Positions 56,015-64,000 of a stretch of DNA of 64,000 nt are shown in pieces (the stretch's first letter is position 1; the number at the start of each line of letters is the position of its first letter). Source of the stretch: Bemisia tabaci (lineage: Eukaryota > Arthropoda > Insecta > Hemiptera > Aleyrodidae); the NCBI RefSeq assembly GCF_918797505.1, contig NC_092801.1:11718001-11782000 (forward strand). Reading direction: 5' to 3'. The position numbers were made by a program, and so were the translations under genes. The notes below the pieces were generated by a model. It ran no database searches, was not told the DNA's origin, and was given only the letters and a program-made list of their open reading frames with translations.

Positions 56015-56795
56015 TACATTAGGCGAATCTTCAGCTGCAGTTCGGAAAAAATCCACCACGTCTTGATGCTGAAATCCGGCTCCGAAATCAGTGATTATTT
56101 AAATATCACGATAGACATATTAAATTCTAAGAGTCATAAGTTCTAGCAGCATACGTCGGGAATGCTTGGAAACAAACGCGAGCTTTGAAAGTTTAATGAT
56201 AAAAGCTATAGCTTGATCCAGGTTTCTCATATCCATGGGATATCTGTAAGTGCGAAAAAGATAGCTTACGGTGAGAGAGAGATATGTGCAACTGCCGAGA
56301 CCGATCAACCTTAATAACCCTATACTTTTTTCTGGGATCCAGTGTTCCAGTGTCACGTAACGATGTGATATTCTAAAAATTTCAACGATGGTCCATTACC
56401 TACAGCCCCCCCCCCCCTGCTCTCCCCCTCCCCCAAAAAAAAATTAAAGCTATAGATTTAAAGCACAAAATGTGAATTTGAAGAGGAAGTTTGACAAGTG
56501 GGATGCACATGCGTAGAGCGTCTGATGGACAGTCCTATATCGATATTTCATGGTTTTTTCGAGGCGGGCAATTAATGGTGCCTTTAGCAGAGTTCATAAA
56601 AACATCAAGTGTGTATTACTCCTCTTTTATGACTCTTCACTTCCTCCCATCAGTTCTGCTCGTTGCCAGATTGATGACCATAAAGGGTCAATGCTCATGA
56701 AGGGTCGCACATCAAGGAGGAGCTTATGAGAGCATCTTTGTCTCGCATCTATTGTAAGATTAAAGCGAGGAGTTGAAAAAAAGTTTGTACTTCAG
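56015..56795. other. no gene seen
   Basis: AT-rich; a C-run lies at about 56407-56418. Frames of 69-78 codons are unrecognised. Confidence 0.4.
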
Positions 56796-57751
56796 CAGGG
56801 CCGGATTCACCTACTTGCCGCCCATGGACCGCCTGTATTTTTCCGCCCCCTTCTCATTCGTTTTGAAACATCAATAGATCGCATTCGACAGTGGCTCGAT
56901 GTATCGTTTGGTTCAAAACAATAGAACATAACCTCAAACAAAAATTGTAGGATTCAATTTGGAAAAGCTGAAAATGAGAAAATTCCTAACAATTTCACTT
57001 TTCATTGCCATTTGGTACTCGAGAGAATAAAAATTCGCCTGTGTGTTTCGCCTCTCACCTGTGTGATCTGTCGAAGACGATCTAGAAAAACAATCAAGTG
57101 AACGTGCCGGTGAGAGAGGGGTGTAACGGACGAGTTTACTCTTGTTGAGCACATTTTTTGTGAAAGCCCTGTCAACACTAACAAGAGTTCAGTTCCGTAA
57201 ACCCATCCCTGTTTGGACAAGGCCTTCCATTTATAAAAACCGAACGAAAAAATGATGAAAGAACAAACATAAATGTGGTTAATAATTTTAACTTCCACCG
57301 CCGCGCCGACCGCACTTTGTTGGCGCAATGCGTGAAGTATTCATGCAGTATTGTAGGCGCTATGCTTTTCACGCCGACCACTGATGACCACACTGTTTGG
57401 CGCAATGCGTGAAGTATTCATGCAATCTTGTAGGCGCTATGCGTTTCAAGCGGACCGCCTCACCGCTCCGTTCCAGGTCAAATTGCGTATTTGGTTCCTC
57501 TCTTAACTGGACTAACGAAAGGTGTTGTCTCTTGTATCATCGAAAGACGACAAAATTAGAAATTACTATACTTTCACTCTAAGGAAAAGAGTTATTTTGT
57601 CGCCTTTTCTCGTTTGTACGTTATTTTCTGAATCCGATTTTTTCCTCTCTTTTTTTGATACCTACATTCGAAAAGATTGCAAAATTTGCCGCCCCTACAT
57701 TTTGCCGCCATGGGCCGCGGCCCACATGGCCACCCCCTTAATCCGGCCCTG
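56796..57751 (+). mobile_element. hAT-like non-autonomous element E2 (956 bp)
   Basis: Starts CAGGGCCGGATTCACC and ends TTAATCCGGCCCTG. Aligns with E1 over most of its length, with an extra segment at about 56880-57065. Flanks TACTTCAG (56788-56795) and TACGTTAG (57752-57759) match at six of eight. No transposase frame. Confidence 0.87.
57303..57450 (+). repeat. F minisatellite inside E2, two units
   Basis: TAGGCGCTATG starts at 57354 and 57431 (period 77). One unit fewer than E1 and W. Confidence 0.88.
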
Positions 57752-57993
57752 TACGTTAGAAAAAAAATATTTATGATAACTCATGAAAAATGTAAAACGT
57801 ATTTCCCAGGAAAACACTAAATATTCCAAATATATTTACGTTATTTTAAAAAAAAATGGCTGAATAATGAATTTCACCACATTCTTGAATATTTCTGACG
57901 CCAACTGAGAGGTTTAATTAAACCAGTCATATCTCCATTGAAACATGATGGGTTGAACAACGTTATATATTGAAAATGTGAGGGTGTGAGCCA

Positions 57994-58146
57994 ATAAGAT
58001 AATTGAACCACATTTTTATAAAGGAACCACTATTTCTGGCTCATTTTAGAAACAACATAAATGCCATTGGTTTTCCTGTGCAGATATGTGCTTTTATGGA
58101 AAAACCAGATATAGTGGTTCCTTATTGCAAAATATAATCCAATTGG
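57994..58146 (+). mobile_element. H/I-related short foldback
   Basis: Left AAGATAATTGAACCACATTT...GGAACCACTATTTCTGGC; right AGATATAGTGGTTCC then TTGCAAAATATAATCCAATT. The right end resembles family H; the pairing is through GGAACCACTAT / ATAGTGGTTCC. Confidence 0.6.
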
Positions 58147-58689
58147 CTCTCACCCTAATATTTTCAGTCATATCTAGTGGTAAAGACCACTAATTAGGGT
58201 ACATCCTCCATGTACCGAAAGGATCATCGCCAGTAAAGTTTATCTGCTACAGAAATTATGTCTGACTCAACCAAATATCTTGGTCGGCACCATGATCAAC
58301 CAAGAACATGCTTTAATCTACTCGTATTTTCCGATGTCATTGCTTTAAAATACAATTTCATCTTTAGTATTTCCCACGGATATCCCCACGCTCTCTTTCC
58401 CGGAGCTTTTGGTATGTCTTTCCTCACCCTCTTAGGACGTTTTCAAAGAAAAAAACCAGAGGAATTCGCCGTTTTATGTTGACATCCATCAAGATACAGG
58501 CGTGTTAACACACACGTATTCGGAGAATTTACGCACAGCGCGTTGAGATTACACGTGGAGTCGAGTGCTAGAAAAATCCAATAGAACGATCATCGACAGG
58601 TTGCAATTTTTGCCATTTTTTGCTGCCCATAATGATTTAGCGATGGAAGCTGGAGTGAGCTAGAATATAAGTGCGCGAGTAAGTGAAAG
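58147..58689. other. no gene seen
   Basis: AT-rich spacer with one 74-codon unrecognised frame. Confidence 0.4.
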
Positions 58690-58693
58690 AATA

Positions 58694-58946
58694 CTGCCGT
58701 ACTAAGAAAAAACGTCGTATGAACACTCGAGAGTTGCCAAAATGTCTCCGGATAAAACGAGTATTTTTGAGGGGAATTATGCTTATTTTTCAGTGAAATT
58801 TTCAGATATTTTAGATTAAATTGTGAACAAAACTGGCTGAAAAATTCGAAGAAAACTGATGAAAATTTTCGCGGTAACTTCGTTTTTATTGAGGGAAATA
58901 TGGCAACGTCTGAAGGCTCATACGGCGTTCTTCCTCAGCGCGGCAG
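58694..58946 (+). mobile_element. family A MITE, copy A12, TSD AATA
   Basis: 253 bp: starts CTGCCGTACTAAGAAAAAAC and ends GTTCTTCCTCAGCGCGGCAG. Flanks AATA at 58690-58693 and 58947-58950 are identical. The interior runs in the sense opposite to A8-A10. Confidence 0.92.
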
Positions 58947-58950
58947 AATA

Positions 58951-60205
58951 GACGAGCGATAGGATCGGAAAGCAGTCCAGTGGTAATTGGACCAATAAAT
59001 AATCCACCTATTACTGAACCTCGAGCAATACCTGTGTTGCCGTTGTAAGAATTTTTTCAGTCGATTTCCCTGCTAAATTCTGCATTAAAAGGGCAAATGC
59101 ATGAAAAAATGAATAAATAAGAAAACATTAAAACAAAAAGAAAAGAAAATTTAATGACAAGTAAAAAGAATTGAAATAATCATAAAAATGCATGGGAAGA
59201 GAGAGGTAGAAAGGAGAAAATTCCAAAATAAAATTATTCAAGCATAAAATATGAGAATCGGTTGAGGAAAAATAGTTGTAGTTAAGTTAACTTAAACTGA
59301 TTATATTTCGTCTCGTGCCTTAATTAAAATTGATTGAAAAAAATTTAAAAAAAAATTAAAATTGATTAAAATTGATTGTTCCGATTTTTTAAGTAATATT
59401 GTAAAATTACCTCCCGATCTCCATCGTTCTAAAATGTGATTTTCAGTCGGGCTCCTTAACTCATCATCTCTCAGCAAAAACTGGTGCTTTTTAGTTTGGA
59501 TGCTGCCGAATAAATTCTCTGAACTGCCGTTCTTGGTTGCGAAAAATAAAAGTAGGGAAATTACCAATTATAATGTAGGGGTTTTTTATCCCTTCTTTCT
59601 CTTGAGCGATGTTGTAGGAGGTGCGGTTATTGATAAATCCGCAATGAAAAAATAGCAAAATTTATCTCAAATTCGAGAATTGCTCAAAAAAATAATTCGA
59701 ATCTCAAAGAATATTACTAAAGTAAAATTTAAGGATTTTTAAAGTAGAATATTTCAAAAATGGAGTCCATTCCTGCTGCCTCTGAGGACAGTAAGCAAGC
59801 ATAGTTAAAATCACCTCACTACCAGATCATATTGCCGTTTAAAAATTGAACAATTCAAACCCCACAATAAAAAGACAAGGGTGGGGCCCATAAGTATTCA
59901 ACACTTATTGCCTTGGACCGAATTATTACTAATTTATTCTGTCATTCGTTCATATTCTTGATAATACCACCATATGCTCATGTATTTATTGAGTCATTTA
60001 TCTTTTACTACCGGAATAAATTTTAGTAGTTTGTAAAATCCATTTCAAGATAATTTTACAACCCTGGACGCAATATGTGAGAACGCGTCAGGTGAGAAAA
60101 ATAATAAAAACGCGATAGAATAAATATACTACAGAGAAAAAAATAAAATACAATGAAAGAGGGTAAAAGACTCGAATTTCAGCGATCGATTCGATGAGTC
60201 GCGCC
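58951..60205. other. no gene seen, AT-rich
   Basis: Quiet AT-rich DNA with A-rich stretches; an 88-codon minus-strand frame at 59301-59567 is unrecognised. Confidence 0.4.
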
Positions 60206-60385
60206 GATTGTGCTAAGGCGTATGAGCTTCCGAACGGTGCCAAATCGTTGTAGATGACGTATTTATTTTAGAGGAGAGTTAAGAATATTTTCTCCTGGCA
60301 TTTTCGCGTACACTAGATTAACTTGGGAAATTTCGAATAAAAATATCCTCAAGTTTCCCAGAAAATGTGTACCACATCGGAGGAA
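60206..60385 (+). mobile_element. possible decayed family A copy
   Basis: GATTGTGCTAAGGCGTATGA resembles the A left end with a deletion, followed by CCAAATCG and a body with AGAATATTTTCTCCTGGC. The right end is not recognisable. Confidence 0.4.
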
Positions 60386-60766
60386 TTTCTGATCCGCCTT
60401 GAATTCTCATTTGACTTTATTTCTTCTCATTGTAGTGCGGGTGTCGATCATGCAGGAATCGAGAATCGCTGTAAAATCGATTCGAAAAACAATGTTGCAT
60501 TTTACTTGGAAGCTGCGGACATTAACTTTGAACTTTCAAAGATACAAGTTGTATTTTGAGCTGACAGTGGCAACCTCTCTTGTGGATGAGGCCTGGATTC
60601 CGCCGCGCGTGAAACTCAAAGTAAATAAGTAGTAACAGCTAATGCGCCGTAACCAATCCAACCAGCTGTGAATGCACGCAGCGCGACGCACACAAGGCGA
60701 AACATCAAGCAGTGGTGGCCAGAAAGAAAAATATACCCAAATGTATTTTAAGGGGGAAAAGGTTAA
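60386..60766. other. no gene seen
   Basis: Overlapping frames of 64-97 codons at 60365-60830 on both strands; no domain. Part lies in repeat M. Confidence 0.4.
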
Positions 60767-60851
60767 AAGGGTTGTGGTTCGACAGAGGGCAGAGGAGGTT
60801 AGGTGTCGTAGAGCGCCAGGGAGTACCATAAAGCGACTTATATGTGTATGT
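60767..60851 (+). repeat. dispersed repeat M, copy 2
   Basis: GGGTTGTGGTTCGACAGAGG, GGAGGTTAGGTGTCGTAGAG and AAAGCGACTTATATGTG in the same order as the minus strand of 29968-30058. Confidence 0.72.
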
Positions 60852-61489
60852 AAGCAAAGTTAAATAGCTTAAGATATTGAATCTTTGAAAAAACTACATT
60901 TTTGGGGAAGTACCAGATGTCGAGGTTTCGGGGGGTGGGAAGTATAAAAAACGGCTCCGTATACTTTCATAGCATTCACTACACTATGGCTATTGCAGAA
61001 AGGCCCCTATCGCAGTGAGTTTTTTTTGCAGGGAGCAAATTTTTCCGATAACATGTCCGTGATCAAAATTAAGCACGTTTAGGGTTCTTTTTTCTGGTAT
61101 TCTAATGTGTGTCGATTAGACTTATGGGCGGAACTGGGGAAGGGCAGACACCCCCCCCCCCCCTCACAATTCTGCTCAGCCCTCTCCAAAAAATATCAAG
61201 GATCTAGTTTTGAGATGAATGGCATAGGAAATGTAATGAATCCATCCTGATAGAATCGATCAAAAATCGTCGTTTCTCCGCCCGCAAAAGAACGTAACTT
61301 CATTTCAGTGTTGCCTAATTCCCCCTCGCAATTTGCATATTAACCAAGAAAATATTATCAGGAGACTCTACTTCTTTAATTTTCGTTCACTGTTTTCTCT
61401 CTCTCTCTCTCCCTCCTCTAACTTCTTTTTATTTTTCTGTTTTCTTATTCTTCCTCGATATCCTTACGCCAAATATTATTTTCAAACTT
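60852..61489. other. no gene seen; one C-run
   Basis: AT-rich, with a C-run near 61150-61162 and a CT microsatellite at 61396-61413. Confidence 0.4.
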
Positions 61490-61608
61490 TAGTTCCTTCC
61501 CCTTCTTCTTCCTCCTTCTTCTTCCTCCTTCTTCTTCCTCCTCCTCTTCCTCTTCTTATTCCTCCTCCTCTTCCTCTTCTTCTTCCTCTTCTTCTCTTTC
61601 TTGGTTTC
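61490..61608 (+). repeat. (TTCCTC)n pyrimidine microsatellite
   Basis: About 115 bp of TTC/CTC words. Followed by 170 bp of GC-rich DNA (61610-61790) in which the minus-strand frame is open but unrecognised. Confidence 0.9.
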
Positions 61609-61907
61609 TCTCCGATCCTGGGCAGTGGCGCTTACGGTGGTGGCGCACTCCAGCGGATGCTTAGCGAAGCTTCCGCCTCGTCGTGACAGGGAGGTCAGGT
61701 CAGGAAACCCTCCGCCTCCATGGAATAGGAAGCTGCCGGACCCCGGGTTCCAGTAGCCGATCTGCCTCTCGCCTCGAAACAATAGCGTGGACTGGAAAGC
61801 GGAGGAGAAGAGAAAGAAGAAACTGATTAATTTCCGAAGGGAACAATGCTCACGATCAATCGCTCAAACACTAATAACGGTCGTGTAAAAAGCAGAGCTC
61901 TGAGGGG

Positions 61908-62779
61908 CGCACAGTGAAGCGAGTCAAAAGGAGTTGTCGGACACGGAAACTTTTAACAGCCCATATATTATTCGAAAATACGAGACGTAGAGGTTTTGGA
62001 TTTGGCTCAATCGATTTCCTCGTGAAATTTCCTTCAAAATCCACCCCGTATAGAATTTTTAAATTTTCGTCTTCTTTTTCATTTTTCTTTCCCTCCCTCT
62101 AAAACCTCTTCTTTTAAATTTCTGGTTTTTTTTTATTCTTCCTCATATATCCTTACTCCAAATACGATTTTCAAATTCTAGGTCCTTCTTCCTCTTCTTC
62201 CTCTTCTTCCTCTTCTTCCTCTTCTTCCTCTTCTTCCTTTCTTCCTCTTCTTCCTTTCTTCCTCTTCTTCCTCTTCTTCCTTTTCTTCCTCTTCTCCCTT
62301 TTCTTCCTCTTCTTCCTCTTTTTCCTCTTTTTCCTCTTTTTCCTCTTTTTCCTCTTTTTCCTCTTCTTCTTCTACTACCTCTTCTTCAAATTTCTTCCTC
62401 TTCTTCCTATTTCTTCCTCTTCTACCTCTTCTTCCTCTTCTTCCTATTTTTTCCTCTTCAACCTCTCCTTCCTCTCCTTCCTCTCCTTCCTCTTCTTCCT
62501 TTTCTTCCTCTCCTTCCTCTCCTTCCTCTTCTTCCTCTTCTTCCTCTTCTTCCTCTTCTTCCTCTTCTTCCTTTTCTTCCCTTTCTTCCTCTCTTTCTAA
62601 GAAGAGATCTTTAAAAGCCTATATCTTCGAAAATCCGAAGCGTAGAGGTTTTAAAAATGGCTTCATCAATCTTCTCGTGAAATTGCCTTCAATAACCACC
62701 CCATACAATTTGGAATGTTTCGAGGTAAGTGTCCAAATTCACCGTTCCGATTTAGTGTATTGGCTGGGTCCACTGTGCG
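61908..62779 (+). mobile_element. family S element S2, expanded by a pyrimidine tract
   Basis: Left end CGCACAGTGAAGCGAGTCAA and right end TTGGCTGGGTCCACTGTGCG match S1. Two similar internal blocks flank the tract: TCGAAAATACGAGACGTAGA...CTCGTGAAATTTCCTTCAA at about 61972 and TCGAAAATCCGAAGCGTAGA...CTCGTGAAATTGCCTTCAA at about 62628. The element may be one copy with an internal duplication or two joined copies. Confidence 0.7.
62060..62605 (+). repeat. (TTCCTC)n tract inside S2, about 540 bp
   Basis: Almost pure pyrimidine hexamer TTCCTC with variants. The longest such tract in the window apart from 19436-20112. Confidence 0.93.
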
Positions 62780-63102
62780 GCGGGCGGGGCGAGGAGCAGG
62801 GGGAAGCTGGTTAAGTGAAATGATTTATGCGGCGATTGGTAGGTGTGGGCTCGCTATGAGGTACCTCCCACCTTCCCCCCGCGAACCGCGGCCCGACCCG
62901 CTCCACCATTCCCAGCCGCGGATCGGCTCTCCTTCTACAGGGCAGTCACTCCGAGAGCCGCGCAGTGGGCGCTGCTGAAGATGTCCAGGACTTAGTTCAA
63001 GATGAGAGGGGAAAATAGATTTTCTTTCTCGCCGTCAATGGTATAAAATAGCTAAAAAAAAGAGAGATGAAATGAGAAGAAGAAGAAAAAGAGGGGAATA
63101 AT
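62780..63102. other. no gene seen; GC-rich then A-rich
   Basis: 62780-62980 is GC-rich, and an 87-codon frame covering it is unrecognised. A purine-rich stretch follows at 63055-63100. Confidence 0.4.
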
Positions 63103-63490
63103 TAGGGTGATTCGATAGACGCTATATTTAGTGTCAAAACTACATGCAATATCATGCAACGCATCGATTAGTTCCATTTTTTTAGCTACTTGTCATTTTT
63201 CTCGAATTTTGAGATCGCAATTCTGTCGTCAAGAGACGGAAGAATTCACTTACCAATTTTGACAAACAAACTCAACGTAATAAAGGCGTGGTTTTTTTAG
63301 AGGAAAAATAATGCATTTGAATGCAGTTTCGATATCAGTATCGAATGCGATATTTTTCCTCTACAAAAAACCACGCCTTTATTACGTTGAATTTCTTTGT
63401 CAAAATTTCTATCTCAGAATTCAAGAAAAATGACGAGTGGCTGAAAAAATGGAACTAATCAATGTGATATATCTCATGTCGTTCTGACAT
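63103..63490 (+). mobile_element. family P long foldback, copy P2
   Basis: Left end TAGGGTGATTCGATAGACGC, centre CGATATCAGTATCG, right arm to CATGTCGTTCTGACATA. The last part of the right arm is missing; the sequence continues as a family B fragment. Confidence 0.87.
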
Positions 63491-63562
63491 AATCGACTCT
63501 TTACCATGCATATAGCTTCAAATAGGGAAATTTCGACAATCGATCCTTCACGTTTCGCCACC
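63491..63562 (+). mobile_element. family B right-end fragment B7
   Basis: CGACTCTTTACCATGCATAT and AGCTTCAAATAGGGAAATTT followed by ACAATCGATCCTTCACG match the right half of B3. The left half is absent. Confidence 0.75.
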
Positions 63563-63585
63563 GACCGAAATAACCATCAGCAATA

Positions 63586-63769
63586 CTGCCATGCTAAGTA
63601 AGAACGCCGCATGAGCCATAAGGCGTTGCCAAATTTCCCTCGATAAAACGCGAATTTCCCGGTAAACTTGTGGATATTTTCCTACCAATTTTTCAGATAA
63701 TTCAGTTTACAATTTCACCAAAAGTTCCTGAAAATTTGAAGGGAATACATTCATAGCGTTCCTCAGAAA

Positions 63770-63772
<3 letters not shown>
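63586..63772 (+). mobile_element. family A MITE, copy A13, right side cut off
   Basis: Starts CTGCCATGCTAAGTAAGAAC after AATA. The interior matches A10 as far as TTCCTCAGAAATAC, then stops at a T34 run. The remaining 60-70 bp of the element are not seen in the window. Confidence 0.85.
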
Positions 63773-63807
<35 letters not shown>

Positions 63808-64000
63808 AATTTTATTGGTTAATCGATCTTCTATACAGAAATTACAATTTTTCCTTTAAAATATTGGTTATTATGATATATAATGTGAGGAACTATACAA
63901 TATGTGACATATTGAAAGTATTTTTTAAAGATATTTACAATAAATATAAGATACTAGTTTGAATATTTGTATATTATAATTTCTTGTTACCCTACCTATC
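63773..64000 (-). mobile_element. probable retroposed 3' end (poly-A on the minus strand)
   Basis: A run of 34 T (63773-63806) is followed by TTTATT (63811-63816). On the minus strand this reads AATAAA four bases before an A34 tail. AT-rich sequence continues to the window edge. It fits the 3' end of a LINE, SINE or processed transcript inserted in A13. No coding part is visible here; the other end lies outside. Confidence 0.55.

Noticed and set aside
61610..61782. GC-rich minus-strand frame as a coding exon with a GTAAGC donor
   Set aside because: Translation unrecognised, no acceptor or second exon identified, and the frame runs on into a microsatellite.

Overview
This is a eukaryotic, insect-type window with no gene that I can support. 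Open reading frames are short, most have low-complexity or repeat-derived translations, and none shows a recognisable domain, a convincing exon chain or a tRNA/rRNA. Most of what can be annotated is non-autonomous transposons (MITEs and foldback elements), nested insertions, tandem repeats and pyrimidine/purine microsatellites in an AT-rich background. Several families (K, P, J, D, Z, A) match repeats I remember from whitefly (Bemisia tabaci, Hemiptera) genomic sequence. The species call is recollection, not a search result.

Family labels used here. A: 253-bp palindromic MITE, ends CTGCCGTGCTAAGG, 4-bp target duplications ending in TA. B: about 165 bp, ends CAGTGGCGTGGCGTG, 8-bp duplications (hAT-like). 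C: about 160 bp, ends CANNGGCGGATCC. D: about 280 bp, ends GCGGGCTGATTGTTG. E: about 0.9 kb, ends CAGGGCCGGATT, hAT-like. W: about 0.5 kb, ends CAGGGTRGC, hAT-like. F: a 69-79 bp minisatellite found inside W and E. G: palindromes of 200-414 bp bounded by CACTG plus an A-run. H: ends GGATTGCATTTTGC. I: about 200-bp tandem unit. J, K, L, P, Q, R, S, T, U, Y, Z: other foldback families. M, N, V: other dispersed or tandem repeats.

Layout. 1-13.6 kb: G, L, K, D, J and A elements between microsatellites, with a GC-rich patch at about 0.5-1.1 kb. 13.7-16.6 kb: a head-to-head A pair running into an exact 451-bp tandem duplication, then foldback R and the minisatellite-bearing W. 16.6-22.7 kb: B, L/U, T, H, a 0.7-kb pyrimidine tract, S, B, a GC-rich patch, L, B, A. 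23-27.4 kb: a diverged duplication carrying two C elements, one split by D; then the I array with G and H inserted, and K nested in Z. 29-35.7 kb: C, N, M, G, Q, P, A, D. 36-48 kb: the emptiest part, mostly unique-looking AT-rich DNA with scattered A, G, B, J and S. 48-58.9 kb: V satellite, A, a purine tract, A, H, E nested in D, Y, E, A. 59-64 kb: decayed A, M, pyrimidine-expanded S, P, B, and an A element cut by a poly-T tract that looks like a reverse-oriented retroposed 3' end.

I see no host gene system. The informative content is transposon biology: target-duplication evidence, paralogous empty sites, relative insertion order, and a minisatellite shared between element families. Element boundaries were read by eye; family homology between degenerate copies is approximate.
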